Source: Bacteroidales bacterium (GTDB lineage Bacteria > Bacteroidota > Bacteroidia > Bacteroidales > UBA932). Taken from it: 64,000 nucleotides of DNA. The stretch is taken from assembly GCA_017556765.1 (NCBI GenBank), contig JAFYME010000066.1, forward strand, positions 1 through 64,000, written 5' to 3'. The notes under the pieces were generated by a model that worked only from the letters and a program-made list of their open reading frames with translations, made no database searches and had not been told where the DNA came from. This document shows, in pieces, positions 8,910 through 18,566 of the stretch. How positions within the stretch are numbered: the stretch's first letter is position 1; each line of letters begins with the position of its first letter. The translations under genes and the position numbers were made by a program.

Positions 8910-10589
8910 TTATTCTTCCATGAGTTTCTTGTACTTGAATCTCTTTGGTTCATCGTTGCCGAGACGGCGCTTCTTGTTCTCCTCATACTCAGAGTATGTT
9001 CCCTCGAAGAAGTATACCTGAGAATCGCCCTCGAATGCGAGGATATGAGTCGCGATACGGTCGAGGAACCAACGGTCATGAGAGATTACAACCGCACATC
9101 CGGCAAAGTTCTCAAGACCTTCCTCAAGAGCACGGATTGTATTTACGTCAACGTCGTTGGTAGGCTCGTCGAGAAGGAGCACGTTACCCTCGTCCTTGAG
9201 AGTGAGGGCAAGGTGAAGTCTGTTTCTCTCACCACCTGAGAGGATGCCGCAGAGCTTCTCCTGATCCGCTCCCGAGAAGTTGAAACGTGACACGTAAGCA
9301 CGAGCATTGACCTCTCTCTTGCCAAGCTTTACAAACTCAGAATTCTCAGCGATTGTCTCATATACGGTCTTTTCAGGATCGATGCTCTTATGCTGCTGGT
9401 CTACATATGCAATCTTCACTGTCTCACCGATAGTGATCTCTCCTGTATCAGGAGTATCAAGACCCATGATAAGGCGGAAAAGCGTTGTCTTTCCGGCACC
9501 GTTAGGACCGATCACACCCACGATACCTGCTGGTGGAAGCACGAAATTGAGGTTTTCATAAAGAAGCTTGTCGCCATATCCCTTTGATACGTTCTTGAAC
9601 TCGATGACCTTATTACCGAGACGCGGTCCGTTCGGAATGAAGATCTCGAGAGCGGCCTCCTTCTCACGTCCGTCATCTGCAGCCAGTTTCTCGTACGCAC
9701 CCAGACGGGCCTTGGACTTCGCATGACGTGCCTTCGGAGCCATGCGCACCCACTCGAGCTCTCTTTCGAGGGCCTTGCGACGCTTGCTCTCCTGCTTCTC
9801 CTCCTGAGCAAGGCGTGTGCTCTTCTGATCAAGCCATGAAGAGTAGTTGCCCTTCCATGGAATACCCTCGCCTCTGTCAAGCTCGAGGATCCATCCTGCC
9901 ACATTGTCGAGGAAGTAACGGTCGTGGGTAACAGCGATGACCGTACCCTTGTACTGCTGGAGATGAGCCTCGAGCCACTGGATACTCTCGGTATCGAGGT
10001 GGTTGGTAGGCTCGTCAAGAAGGAGCACATCCGGCTGACGGAGAAGAAGACGGCAAAGAGCCACACGACGGCGCTCACCTCCCGAGAGAGTGCTTACCTT
10101 GGCGTCTGAAGGAGGGCACTGAAGCGCGTCCATAGCTCTCTCGAGCTTTGAATCGATCTCCCAGCCTCCGCAGTTTTCGATCTTCTCTGTAAGCTCACCC
10201 TGACGCTCGATCAGAGCTGCCATCTCCTCGTCAGACATAGGCTCGCAGAACTTCATGTTCACTTCCTCATATTCCTTGAGGATGTCCATGACTTCCTGAA
10301 CACCTTCCTGAACGACTTCGATCACTGTCTTTTCCGGATCCATCTGAGGCTCCTGCTCGAGGTATCCTACAGAATATCCCGGTGCCCAGACCACTTCGCC
10401 CTGGTATCCCTTCTCGATACCTGCAATGATCTTCATGAGGGTCGACTTACCCGATCCGTTAAGACCGACAATACCGATCTTAGCTCCATAGAAGAATGAA
10501 AGATAGATGTCCTTGAGGATCACCCTGTTGTTGTGAGGCAGGATCTTGCCCACACCGTTCATCGAAAAAATAATCTTCTCGTCTGCCAT
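8910..10589 (-). CDS. ettA: energy-dependent translational throttle protein EttA (ABC-F ATPase)
   Basis: 559 residues with two ABC domains and no membrane segments. Domain 1 has Walker A GLNGSGKST, signature LSGGERRRVAL and DEPTNHLD; domain 2 has GPNGAGKTT, LSGGERNRLHL and DEPTNDVD. The linker carries the arm and basic segment PKARHAKSKARLGAYEKL typical of EttA rather than of Uup or ribosome-protection ABC-F proteins. EttA binds the ribosomal E site and gates entry into elongation according to the ATP/ADP ratio. Monocistronic, with its own promoter at 10626-10656. Confidence 0.95.
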   Translation of the reverse strand: MADEKIIFSMNGVGKILPHNNRVILKDIYLSFFYGAKIGIVGLNGSGKSTLMKIIAGIEKGYQGEVVWAPGYSVGYLEQEPQMDPEKTVIEVVQEGVQEVMDILKEYEEVNMKFCEPMSDEEMAALIERQGELTEKIENCGGWEIDSKLERAMDALQCPPSDAKVSTLSGGERRRVALCRLLLRQPDVLLLDEPTNHLDTESIQWLEAHLQQYKGTVIAVTHDRYFLDNVAGWILELDRGEGIPWKGNYSSWLDQKSTRLAQEEKQESKRRKALERELEWVRMAPKARHAKSKARLGAYEKLAADDGREKEAALEIFIPNGPRLGNKVIEFKNVSKGYGDKLLYENLNFVLPPAGIVGVIGPNGAGKTTLFRLIMGLDTPDTGEITIGETVKIAYVDQQHKSIDPEKTVYETIAENSEFVKLGKREVNARAYVSRFNFSGADQEKLCGILSGGERNRLHLALTLKDEGNVLLLDEPTNDVDVNTIRALEEGLENFAGCAVVISHDRWFLDRIATHILAFEGDSQVYFFEGTYSEYEENKKRRLGNDEPKRFKYKKLMEE

Positions 10590-10625
10590 AAATGACTATA
10601 TTTTAATTTGATATTCAATTTTCCG

Positions 10626-10657
10626 CAAAGATAATCTTCCGCGGGCGAATCCACAAC
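10626..10657 (-). promoter_or_regulatory. putative promoter of ettA
   Basis: Minus-strand TATCTTTG (10633-10626) with GTTG (10657-10654) 20 bases upstream; about 30 bases of leader before the ATG. The -33 box overlaps the start of the intergenic gap after the AraC-type gene. Confidence 0.6.
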
Positions 10658-11761
10658 TTATTTTTTGCCCTTGACATATCTTCCCTTCTCCTTTCGGCAC
10701 CAATCGCTCGGGTTCTCGCCCATATAAAGCCTGAAAGCCATGTTGAAAGTCACTATGGAATTGAACCCCGACATGCTGGAAATCTCATGTATCTTCAGGT
10801 CATGATTTGCCTTGAAGCATTCTGTCGAATACTTTATCCTGTAGTAATTCACGAACTGGCAGAAATTCCTGCCTGTGAACTGACTTATCGCTCTGGAGAT
10901 ATAGAGTTTGTTTGAATACAGGACTTTGACAAGATCATTTATTGTAAGTTCGGAATCAAGAAAAGGCTTCTCTCTTTCAAAATATGCCACAACCCTCTCA
11001 TATATATCCTTATACACCTCGTCTATTCTCGACATATCGGAAGCTGATTCCACGCTCGTGACTTTGAGGGATTCGACTATCCTCTGCTCCTGCTTCCTCC
11101 ACAGCACGAACAAAGAATCGGTCAGAATCCTATATCCGTATGCAACCAGCTCTCCTCCCAGAAGAAGCGCCGTCAATGCAGCATGAACTCCGCCTGATGT
11201 TTCTGCAACAGCAGATATACAGAAATATATCGAAACTATGCCAGTACACACCAGAAGGTAAAACGCATCAGTTCCAAGCCCCACATTCGCCCATACAGTA
11301 CCTGTCTTCATCACGGCCTTTACGCTCCTGACTCTTGAAGCAAGTCCTGCTATGAACAACCCATCCAGACATACAAGCATACAGCCGGTAAAGAGCATCG
11401 TAGCAGTGCCAGGAATCGGCTTTGACAATACTGTCACAGATACTATCTGCCATATGGACAGGAATACATTTCCCGCCACAGCAACGACAGCCCATCTGCG
11501 TATCTTATCGGCTTCCCACAATGAAGAAGTAAGCAGGAACATGCCCGTCATGGAAAGCATCAGGCATGTCATAAGAGAGGAATCGCAGGAAGAACTGAAG
11601 GCAAGATCCACAACCAGGAACAATACTGCGGACAGAAGAACATATGGGGAAAGTATCCCTTTCACATCCTGCATCTCCCGGTATCTTCTGTTGTTGACGA
11701 CCTGCGCCAAAGACACAGCAACGGTCAGAAGTATCAGTAATGTAATCACAGCTATCTTCAT
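10658..11761 (-). CDS. membrane-bound AraC-family transcriptional regulator
   Basis: 367 residues from the chosen ATG. About seven hydrophobic segments fill the first 220 residues. The C-terminal 110 residues are an AraC/XylS double helix-turn-helix (SNKLYISRAISQFTG, then MSGFNSIVTFNMAFRLYMGENPSDW). No periplasmic ligand domain is recognised. A longer frame begins at 11827, but it would run through the terminator hairpin at 11806-11841 and the -7 element at 11795-11802, so the start MKIAVIT at 11761 is preferred. Its target genes cannot be told from the sequence; it is flanked by ettA and the YitT pair. Confidence 0.85.
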   Translation of the reverse strand: MKIAVITLLILLTVAVSLAQVVNNRRYREMQDVKGILSPYVLLSAVLFLVVDLAFSSSCDSSLMTCLMLSMTGMFLLTSSLWEADKIRRWAVVAVAGNVFLSIWQIVSVTVLSKPIPGTATMLFTGCMLVCLDGLFIAGLASRVRSVKAVMKTGTVWANVGLGTDAFYLLVCTGIVSIYFCISAVAETSGGVHAALTALLLGGELVAYGYRILTDSLFVLWRKQEQRIVESLKVTSVESASDMSRIDEVYKDIYERVVAYFEREKPFLDSELTINDLVKVLYSNKLYISRAISQFTGRNFCQFVNYYRIKYSTECFKANHDLKIHEISSMSGFNSIVTFNMAFRLYMGENPSDWCRKEKGRYVKGKK

Positions 11762-11794
11762 AAATGTTTCATTTTTGACATAATCACGAATGGA

Positions 11795-11802
11795 CAAAAA
11801 TA
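11795..11802 (-). promoter_or_regulatory. putative -7 element of the AraC-type regulator
   Basis: Minus-strand TATTTTTG (11802-11795) matches TAnnTTTG and lies directly after the upstream terminator hairpin, 33 bases before the chosen ATG. No clear -33 box. Confidence 0.4.
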
Positions 11803-11843
11803 AACAAAAGGCCCTCACAGAACGCACTGTGAGGGCCTTTTTT
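11797..11843. terminator. strong hairpin terminator downstream of the YitT pair
   Basis: 15-bp perfect stem AAAAGGCCCTCACAG (11806-11820) / CTGTGAGGGCCTTTT (11827-11841) with a 6-base loop. T-rich on both strands, so it can work in either direction; the YitT operon reads into it on the minus strand. Confidence 0.85.
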
Positions 11844-11891
11844 CGTCACATTTTTCTTTTTTTGAAAAGTTTTGAACTTTTCTGAAAGAAA

Positions 11892-12833
11892 TTATTTGCC
11901 TGCTTTGATCTTTATGGTATCAAATCCCTGTCCATACACACCCATCACCGACGAAACGGAGAGGAAAGCATCTGGGTCGATTGTCTTGACATACCTCAGA
12001 AGAAGGTTTAGATCGGTCTTTCTGGTCACGACCATAAGCACATTCTTCTCTTCCTTCGAGTACCATCCCTTGGCAGGAATCACAGTCACTCCCCTCTTCA
12101 TGTCAAAGGCAATCGCATCTGCCATTTCGCTGACCTTCTTGGTGAAGATGAAAGCCTGGACAGACTGCTTGGATCCCGAGAGATACAGGTCAATCGCATA
12201 TCCGCTGACCGTAACCTGTATGAGACCGTATACCACTACAGCAAGTTTCTCTGTAAAAGGAAGGAGATCTCCGGTTTCCGTATATGAAGGGAAAAGAAGT
12301 GATGAGAGGATGATTCCCACATCGATGATCAGGATGACCCTACCTGGCGATGCCGCATGGAACTTGCACCAAAGGAGAGCTACGATATCTGTTCCTCCTG
12401 TACTGCCTCCCTGCGAGATAGAAAGTCCGATACCAAGACCGGCAATCGCTCCACCAAGGAATGTACATATGAGCTTGCCGTTTGACAAGGCGAACTCATG
12501 GATGAAATCCGCCGGGATGATCTTAGGCATGAGTCCCAGCATGACCGAGGTCATTACGATGGCATAGATGGTCTTGCCTCCGAAACCTGTTCCAAGGATC
12601 TTTGTTCCTATGATAAGGAGCAGCACATTTATGATGAAGTACGTGACTCCCATAGGTATGCCGGTCGCATACATGAGTATGGACGCGAAACCGGAAACAC
12701 CTCCACCGATGAGGTTGTTAGGAAGGAGGAATATACTCCATCCCAAAGCATAGGACATAACACCCAAGGTCACAAGCGCATATTCCTTGATCAGCGTCGT
12801 AACCGAAGTCTGTAGAATCTTTTTAGTTGCCAT
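11892..12833 (-). CDS. YitT family (DUF161/DUF2179) membrane protein
   Basis: 313 residues with five to six N-terminal membrane segments and a C-terminal soluble DUF2179 domain (GVTVIPAKGWYSKEEKNVLMVVTRKTDL and following). Repeated glycine-rich motifs (GGSTGGTDIVAL, PNNLIGGGVSGFASI) are typical of the family. The function of YitT proteins is not firmly established; suggested roles concern transport or sensing. Its start overlaps the stop of the paralogous upstream gene by 11 bases, so they form a two-gene unit ending at the hairpin 11797-11843. Confidence 0.88.
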   Translation of the reverse strand: MATKKILQTSVTTLIKEYALVTLGVMSYALGWSIFLLPNNLIGGGVSGFASILMYATGIPMGVTYFIINVLLLIIGTKILGTGFGGKTIYAIVMTSVMLGLMPKIIPADFIHEFALSNGKLICTFLGGAIAGLGIGLSISQGGSTGGTDIVALLWCKFHAASPGRVILIIDVGIILSSLLFPSYTETGDLLPFTEKLAVVVYGLIQVTVSGYAIDLYLSGSKQSVQAFIFTKKVSEMADAIAFDMKRGVTVIPAKGWYSKEEKNVLMVVTRKTDLNLLLRYVKTIDPDAFLSVSSVMGVYGQGFDTIKIKAGK

Positions 12834-13746
12834 CCTGCTGTACTCCTTCTATTTTATTGGTATTCTTTTTAAGCGAAACGCCGGATTTCACCTCCTCGAA
12901 TCCCTCTCCGAAGACACTCATCGCCGATGATACGGATATGAATGCCCTGCTGTCAATGCTTTTAATATCATTGAGGATGGTATTCATCTGATGCTTTCTA
13001 GCTACGATGAGAAGCACCTTGCTCTCCTGCTTTGAATACCAGCCCATGGATTCAAGAGCAGTAACACCTCTGTCAGCCGCTGTAATGATATGATCTGCAA
13101 TCTGTTGATACTTAGACGAAAACACAAGGATCTGCACTGTTGATTTGTTGCCCATAAGCACAAAATCGACTCCGAACGAAAATCCCAGCATAACGACATA
13201 CGCATATATCACGTCGACTATACCCTTATCCGGAACAAGAAGGATGCTCAGGATAATGAACATATCGGTGACAAGGTACACTCTTCCTGGAGAGACCGGC
13301 CAGAACTTGTTGATTATCATGGCTATGATATCGGTTCCTCCTGTGCTGCCACCTCTCAAGAGAACGAGACCGATACCTACAGACTCCATAGCAGCTCCTA
13401 CAAGAGCGACCAGAAGCTTCTCATCCATAAGGACTTCAAGCTGAGGAAACATCGGAAGGGCATCAAAAAGCACGGATGTGAGGATTATCACATATATGGT
13501 CTTGAAGCCGAATCCCTTTCCCAAGACAAGAAAGCCAAGAAGAAGGAGGAGAACGTTGAGGATCGGGTAAGATATACCTACCGGCAATCCTGTACCATAT
13601 TGGATTATGGTACAGAATCCCGTCAGTCCGCCGCTGGCCAGTCCGTTCGGAATAATGAACGATGTCCAGGCCATACAGAAGATAATGGAGCCGACCGTCA
13701 TGAGGAAATAATCCCAGAGGGTGGCCAGTATCTTATTGGTTTTCAT
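12823..13746 (-). CDS. YitT family (DUF161/DUF2179) membrane protein, paralogue
   Basis: 307 residues with the same layout as its downstream neighbour: N-terminal membrane region with PNGLASGGLTGFCTI and GGSTGGTDIIAM, then a DUF2179 domain (GVTALESMGWYSKQESKVLLIVARK). The two are clearly tandem duplicates that have diverged. It starts 14 bases after the leuS stop on the same strand, so part of its transcription may come from leuS. Physiological role unknown for the family. Confidence 0.88.
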   Translation of the reverse strand: MKTNKILATLWDYFLMTVGSIIFCMAWTSFIIPNGLASGGLTGFCTIIQYGTGLPVGISYPILNVLLLLLGFLVLGKGFGFKTIYVIILTSVLFDALPMFPQLEVLMDEKLLVALVGAAMESVGIGLVLLRGGSTGGTDIIAMIINKFWPVSPGRVYLVTDMFIILSILLVPDKGIVDVIYAYVVMLGFSFGVDFVLMGNKSTVQILVFSSKYQQIADHIITAADRGVTALESMGWYSKQESKVLLIVARKHQMNTILNDIKSIDSRAFISVSSAMSVFGEGFEEVKSGVSLKKNTNKIEGVQQDGN

Positions 13747-13760
13747 AGGTTATACAGAAT

Positions 13761-16526
13761 TTATTTCACAACGATGTTCACGATCTTTCCCGGAACAACG
13801 ATGACTTTCACAATATTTCCGCCGGCAACATACTTGGCTGTCTGCTCAAGTCCACGCACATGCGCATCAACCTCCTCACGTGGCATATCAACCGGAAGCT
13901 CTACTGTGAAACGCATCTTTCCGTTGAATGAAACTGCGTATGTGCATGAGTTTTCGACAGTGTATGCCTCGATATACTCAGGGAATGCCGCATAAGTGAT
14001 GCTTTCCTTATGTCCGAGGGCCTCCCAAAGTTCCTCAGCGATATGAGGAGTGAAAGGAGAAAGGAGAACGATAAGCTGCTCGAGAACCTCGCGCTTGCTG
14101 CACTTGAGGTCGGTAAGCTCGTTCACAGCGATCATGAACGCACTCACTGCAGTGTTGAACGAGAATGACTCGATATCGGTGCGTACCTTGCCGATAAGCT
14201 TGTGGAGAGCCTTGAGTTCCTCTGGTGTAGCCTTCTCGTCTGTAACGATAAGTCCGTCACGGTCATAGAAGAGTCTCCATACCTTCCTGATGAATCTGTT
14301 CACACCGTCAATACCCTTTGTATCCCATGGCTTCGACTGCTCGAGAGGGCCGAGGAACATCTCGTAAAGTCTCAGAGTATCAGCACCATATGTATCGCAG
14401 ATCATATCCGGGTTCACGACGTTGAACATAGACTTCGACATCTTCTCGATTGCCCATCCGCAGATATACTCTCCATCCTCAAGGATGAACTCAGCTGTAG
14501 CGAATTCCGGCATCCACGCCTTGAAAGCCTCAATATCGAGACGGTCGTTGCGGACGATGTTCACGTCTACATGGATCTCAGTAGTCTCGTACTGGTCCTT
14601 GAGGCCATAAGACACGAAAGTATTGGTATTGATGATACGATATACGAAGTTAGAGCGTCCCTGGATCATACCCTGGTTGATGAGCTTCTTGAATGGCTCC
14701 TTCTCGCATACATATCCGAGGTCGAAGAGGAACTTGTTCCAGAAACGAGAGTAGATGAGGTGACCTGTAGCGTGCTCTGTACCACCGATATAGAGGTCCA
14801 CGTCTCTCCAGTACTCGTCTGCCTCGCGGCTTACAAGGGCCTGGTCGTTGTGCGGATCCATATAGCGGAGATAGTACGCGCTGCTGCCCGCGAATCCCGG
14901 CATAGTGCTGAGCTCGATAGGATAGCCCTCGTATGTCCAGTCTGCCGCGCGTCCGAGAGGTGGCTCACCCGACTCTGTAGGAAGGTACTTGTCTACCTCC
15001 GGGAGCTGAAGCGGAAGCTGCTCAAGTGTCATAGGAGTCGCGATACCGTCCTTGAAGTACATAGGGAACGGCTCACCCCAATATCTCTGACGAGAGAAGA
15101 TAGCGTCACGGAGACGGTAATTGATCTTTCTGTGTCCGATGCCGTGCTTCTCTACATAATCGATGGCAGCAGGAATAGCCTCCTTTACTGTCATTCCGTT
15201 CAAGAAGCCAGAGTTGCACATGATTCCTTCCTTGGCGTCGAAGCTTGACTCGCTTACGTTACATCCCTCGATAAGCGGAATGATAGGGAGATCAAATGTC
15301 TTTGCGAAGGCATAGTCACGGCTGTCATGAGCCGGAACGGCCATGATGGCACCGGTACCATAACCTGCAAGCACGTATTCGCCGATCCATACAGGGACCT
15401 TGTCTCCAGTGAGAGGATTGGTTGCATATGAACCAGAGAATACTCCTGTCACCTTTCTTGCTTCCATCATTCTCTCACGCTCGGTCTTCTTCTTAGCCAT
15501 CGCGAGGTACTCCTCCACTGCCTCCTTCTGCTCCGGTGTTGTAAGCTTCTCGACCCACTCGCTTTCAGGAGCGAGCACCATGAAGGTCACTCCGAATACA
15601 GTATCTGCACGAGTAGTGAAGATCGTCATGTCGTACTCCTCCACACCGTTCGACACCTTGAAGTTCATCTCAGCTCCCTGGCTCTTTCCGATCCAGTTGC
15701 GCTGCATGTCCTTGAGCGAATCTGTCCAGTCAAGATCCTCGAGATCCTCGAGGAGACGGCCTGCGTATGCAGAAACGCGAAGCTGCCACTGAGTCATCTT
15801 CTTCTGCTCGACAGGATGGCCGCCACGCACCGAATATCCTTCCTTGACCTCGTCATTTGCAAGTACAGTTCCGAGTGCAGGGCACCAGTTCACAGCTGTT
15901 TCTCCCTGATATGCAATACGATACTGCATAAGGACAGCAGCCTTCTGCTTCTCGTCGAATCCATTCCACTCCTCTGCTGTGAAAGGTGCAACCTCACCAC
16001 ATGCAGCATCAACAGCCGCGCTTCCGCCTTCTGCGAAAGCAGCCTCAAGCTCGGCAATCGGACGGGCTTTCTGCTGTACATTGTCATACCAGCTGTCGAA
16101 CATCTGGAGGAATGCCCACTGTGTCCACTTGTAATAACCCGGATCACATGTGCGGACCTCACGAGACCAGTCATATGAGAAACCGATCCTGTCCATCTGC
16201 TCACGATAGCGAGCGATGTTCTTCTCTGTGGTCACAGCGGGATGCTGTCCGGTCTGAATCGCATACTGCTCTGCAGGAAGTCCGAACGCGTCATATCCCA
16301 TAGGATGAAGCACGTTGAAGCCGCAAAGTCTCTTATAGCGGCTGTAGATATCGCTCGCGATGTATCCGAGCGGGTGTCCTACATGAAGGCCCGCTCCTGA
16401 AGGATACGGGAACATGTCAAGAACGTAATATTTTGGCTTTGAATTGTCAATTTCAGCCTTGAATGTGTGATTGGCAGCCCAATATGCCTGCCACTTACTC
16501 TCGATTTCCTTAAAATTATATTCCAT
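13761..16526 (-). CDS. leuS: leucyl-tRNA synthetase
   Basis: 921 residues from the chosen start MEYNFKEIE. Class I signatures are intact: HVGH in the HIGH position ([15 protein letters not shown]), and EKMSKSMFN for KMSKS near residue 680. A large CP1 editing insertion ([12 protein letters not shown]..., [19 protein letters not shown]) has the threonine-rich and aspartate editing motifs. It attaches leucine to tRNA-Leu; a tRNA-Leu(CAG) gene is at 59896. A TTG eight codons upstream is also in frame, but the -7 element at 16548-16555 overlaps it, which supports the ATG at 16526. Confidence 0.97.
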   Translation of the reverse strand: MEYNFKEIESKWQAYWAANHTFKAEIDNSKPKYYVLDMFPYPSGAGLHVGHPLGYIASDIYSRYKRLCGFNVLHPMGYDAFGLPAEQYAIQTGQHPAVTTEKNIARYREQMDRIGFSYDWSREVRTCDPGYYKWTQWAFLQMFDSWYDNVQQKARPIAELEAAFAEGGSAAVDAACGEVAPFTAEEWNGFDEKQKAAVLMQYRIAYQGETAVNWCPALGTVLANDEVKEGYSVRGGHPVEQKKMTQWQLRVSAYAGRLLEDLEDLDWTDSLKDMQRNWIGKSQGAEMNFKVSNGVEEYDMTIFTTRADTVFGVTFMVLAPESEWVEKLTTPEQKEAVEEYLAMAKKKTERERMMEARKVTGVFSGSYATNPLTGDKVPVWIGEYVLAGYGTGAIMAVPAHDSRDYAFAKTFDLPIIPLIEGCNVSESSFDAKEGIMCNSGFLNGMTVKEAIPAAIDYVEKHGIGHRKINYRLRDAIFSRQRYWGEPFPMYFKDGIATPMTLEQLPLQLPEVDKYLPTESGEPPLGRAADWTYEGYPIELSTMPGFAGSSAYYLRYMDPHNDQALVSREADEYWRDVDLYIGGTEHATGHLIYSRFWNKFLFDLGYVCEKEPFKKLINQGMIQGRSNFVYRIINTNTFVSYGLKDQYETTEIHVDVNIVRNDRLDIEAFKAWMPEFATAEFILEDGEYICGWAIEKMSKSMFNVVNPDMICDTYGADTLRLYEMFLGPLEQSKPWDTKGIDGVNRFIRKVWRLFYDRDGLIVTDEKATPEELKALHKLIGKVRTDIESFSFNTAVSAFMIAVNELTDLKCSKREVLEQLIVLLSPFTPHIAEELWEALGHKESITYAAFPEYIEAYTVENSCTYAVSFNGKMRFTVELPVDMPREEVDAHVRGLEQTAKYVAGGNIVKVIVVPGKIVNIVVK

Positions 16527-16547
16527 AGGTCTGTAATATATATCTTG

Positions 16548-16555
16548 CAAAAGTA
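16548..16555 (-). promoter_or_regulatory. putative -7 element of leuS
   Basis: Minus-strand TACTTTTG (16555-16548), matching TAnnTTTG, 22 bases before the chosen ATG and right after the stop of the upstream gene. The -33 region falls inside that upstream gene. Confidence 0.5.
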
Positions 16556-16558
16556 ATA

Positions 16559-17932
16559 TTATTTCTTTATTCCGAAGCTTGATTTTCCACCTTTCTTTTC
16601 CAGACGGAATTCAACCGGTATGGTCATGGCAGTGCGGACCTTTTCTCCGTTAACCCTGCCGGCTCTCCATTTAGGAGAAGCGCTGATGACCTTCACCGCT
16701 TCGGCATCCAGCTCTTCCGACACTCCCTTTGAAACCTTGACATTGGTCACACGTCCGTCCTTCTCAACGATGAAGTCGACCTGGACACGGCCCTGAATTC
16801 CTTCCATCAGTGCTCTTTCAGGATATTTGATGTACTGATACACCCACTCCTTCAGGAACTTGCGGGGATCCTGGCTATTGAGGAACATCGGCTTCTGATC
16901 GCAGTCATTGTATGCCGTCACATTCTCACCTGAAGACAGCTTGGCAGAAGACTTGTCCGGACGGAATGACGGAGCATATGATGCATTGGCAAGAGCCAGA
17001 GTGAAGTTATAGATGTATTCAAGCTCTCTTTCCATATTGTCATAGTCGATAATCGACTGTGTATCCCGCTCTGTATTATGCTCAGGGAAACGTCCTGTCG
17101 TGAAATGCACTGCAGGTATCTCCTTGTCATAGAAGGCCCTGTGATCCGAAGGATATACCTCCGTCGTAACAACCTCAGGAAGAATCGGTTGAAGATCTCC
17201 TGAAAGAGTCCTGGCAATGGAATTCAGATCCATATTTGAAGCAGTATACGCATAGAACCCGCGATATCCGGTACCCAGCATATCCAGATTTATCATTGCA
17301 TCGATCTTATCCACATCAGAGAACGACCTGTTAAGGAAGTACCACGAACCGGCAAAAGAATCCGACGATGCTCCGAAAGCCACAAAGAGTACTGAACGGC
17401 GGAACATTATGGAGTTAGTCTGGACCATTCTCGCCAGCTCCATAAGCACAGCCAAGCCTGAAGCATTACCGTTTGCTCCGCAATAAACCTTTTCCACAGG
17501 CTTACCATCCACAGTCACAGTCATTGTACCGAGATTGTCAAGTCTTGCACCAACGACAATATACTGGTTTCGGAGATTCTTGTCATATCCCTGCACGAAT
17601 GCTGTCACATTCCTGGAAGTCAAGGTATCGCCAGACTCAGTCTTAAGTCCGAATACATATCCATCAGCAGGCGATATCACATCAACGCCATACGACTTCA
17701 AAACCTCTGTAACATATTCGGCAGCAGCCTTTTCGCCTTCAGATCCTGCTTTTCTACCTTCCAGATGCGAGGCAGAAAGCTCACGTACATGAGCTTTGAG
17801 AGCAGCCACAGTCTCACCGTCATACAAGTCGTCATACACTGCTCCGTCACGGAACTGCGCTGAAACAGAAAAGGAAATCATCAGAAAGGCCAGAGCCGAT
17901 ATGAATCTGAACATACCTGTCATCTTATTCAC
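16559..17932 (-). CDS. degenerate M28 peptidase domain fused to a TonB C-terminal domain
   Basis: 457 residues. Signal peptide (cleavage about SVSAQ, 25), an M28-like domain (about 40-320) and a TonB C-terminal domain (about 365-447: [21 protein letters not shown], then [15 protein letters not shown]). The M28 metal and catalytic residues are mostly gone: the HxD motif reads GARLDN (R130), the bridging Asp motif reads GANGNASG (G155), and the catalytic Glu pair reads GASSDS (S189/S190). Only D217 and H276 remain. It is thus most likely a non-catalytic binding protein in the periplasm. Overlaps the SPOR lipoprotein gene by 8 bases (two in-frame ATGs at codons 4 and 7 would remove the overlap). 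Confidence 0.85.
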   Translation of the reverse strand: MNKMTGMFRFISALAFLMISFSVSAQFRDGAVYDDLYDGETVAALKAHVRELSASHLEGRKAGSEGEKAAAEYVTEVLKSYGVDVISPADGYVFGLKTESGDTLTSRNVTAFVQGYDKNLRNQYIVVGARLDNLGTMTVTVDGKPVEKVYCGANGNASGLAVLMELARMVQTNSIMFRRSVLFVAFGASSDSFAGSWYFLNRSFSDVDKIDAMINLDMLGTGYRGFYAYTASNMDLNSIARTLSGDLQPILPEVVTTEVYPSDHRAFYDKEIPAVHFTTGRFPEHNTERDTQSIIDYDNMERELEYIYNFTLALANASYAPSFRPDKSSAKLSSGENVTAYNDCDQKPMFLNSQDPRKFLKEWVYQYIKYPERALMEGIQGRVQVDFIVEKDGRVTNVKVSKGVSEELDAEAVKVISASPKWRAGRVNGEKVRTAMTIPVEFRLEKKGGKSSFGIKK

Positions 17933-18470
17933 ATTTTAATATCCATGCATCAGCAGGACACACGTCATTGGTCTTGAGCTCCTTCAAACCCCAGACCACA
18001 TTCTGTATCCTGTCTGACGGACATGCAGCTACAGCAACCATGCCACTGCGCAAAACAATCAGATGCGGCCAGAAATCTCCAGCCTCAGATACCTTATGCA
18101 GCAGCTTCTCTGCATTTCCACGATCCTTGAATGAACCGAGTATCACACGATAACGGGTACCTTGCGAAGAGTCGGTCAGCTCGTCCTTCTGAATACCTCC
18201 AAGACGGGCAACGTCATGAAGATTCACACGGTTTTCCGCTATGTATGTCAAGGCCTCAACAGAATCCTGAATGACCTTCTGCTTCTCAGCCTCAACAGCT
18301 GCAATGGAGTCCAGACGCGCCTGAAGCGCAGCCTCTTCCGCCTTCATGATCTCTATTCTCTTTTTCTCTATATCCTTGCTTGTCGGCCTTCCCGCAACCA
18401 CGCGGAAGAAGTCACATCCGGTAACGACAAGCATAAGAGCCAGCAGGGCCGGCAATATGTTCTTTTTCAT
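17925..18470 (-). CDS. SPOR-domain lipoprotein
   Basis: 181 residues. Lipoprotein signal with lipobox VVTGC (Cys19), a charged helical stretch likely to form a coiled coil (about 33-75), then a SPOR-like domain (RYRVILGSFKDRGNAEKLLHKV..., about 107-180). SPOR domains bind denuded glycan strands of peptidoglycan, often at the division site. Co-transcribed with the M28-like/TonB gene (8-base overlap), which points to an envelope-associated pair. A well-formed promoter lies at 18496-18527. Confidence 0.82.
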   Translation of the reverse strand: MKKNILPALLALMLVVTGCDFFRVVAGRPTSKDIEKKRIEIMKAEEAALQARLDSIAAVEAEKQKVIQDSVEALTYIAENRVNLHDVARLGGIQKDELTDSSQGTRYRVILGSFKDRGNAEKLLHKVSEAGDFWPHLIVLRSGMVAVAACPSDRIQNVVWGLKELKTNDVCPADAWILKCE

Positions 18471-18495
18471 AACTTTTCAATAACGCGTATTCGTG

Positions 18496-18527
18496 CAAAT
18501 TTAACGATTTAATGCTCCGAGACCAAA
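18496..18527 (-). promoter_or_regulatory. promoter of the SPOR lipoprotein operon
   Basis: Minus-strand TTTG (18527-18524), 20-base spacer, TAAATTTG (18503-18496): a complete match to the Bacteroidota consensus. ATG is 26 bases further on. Confidence 0.75.
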
Positions 18528-18536
18528 TATTCTTGA

Positions 18537-18544
18537 TATATTTG
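18537..18544 (+). promoter_or_regulatory. putative -7 element of capA-phoH
   Basis: TATATTTG, 22 bases before the TTG start at 18567. No TTTG at the -33 distance. It is divergent from the SPOR operon promoter. Confidence 0.5.
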
Positions 18545-18566
18545 TAATCTAAAACCACATATTCAA

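Noticed and set aside
11762..11827. N-terminal extension of the AraC-type regulator
   Set aside because: It runs through the upstream terminator hairpin and a -7 element, so translation there is unlikely.
14202..15248. 348-residue open frame antisense to leuS
   Set aside because: It mirrors the codon bias of leuS, is Leu/Val/Arg-rich with no recognisable domain, and covers the editing and catalytic region of a certain gene.
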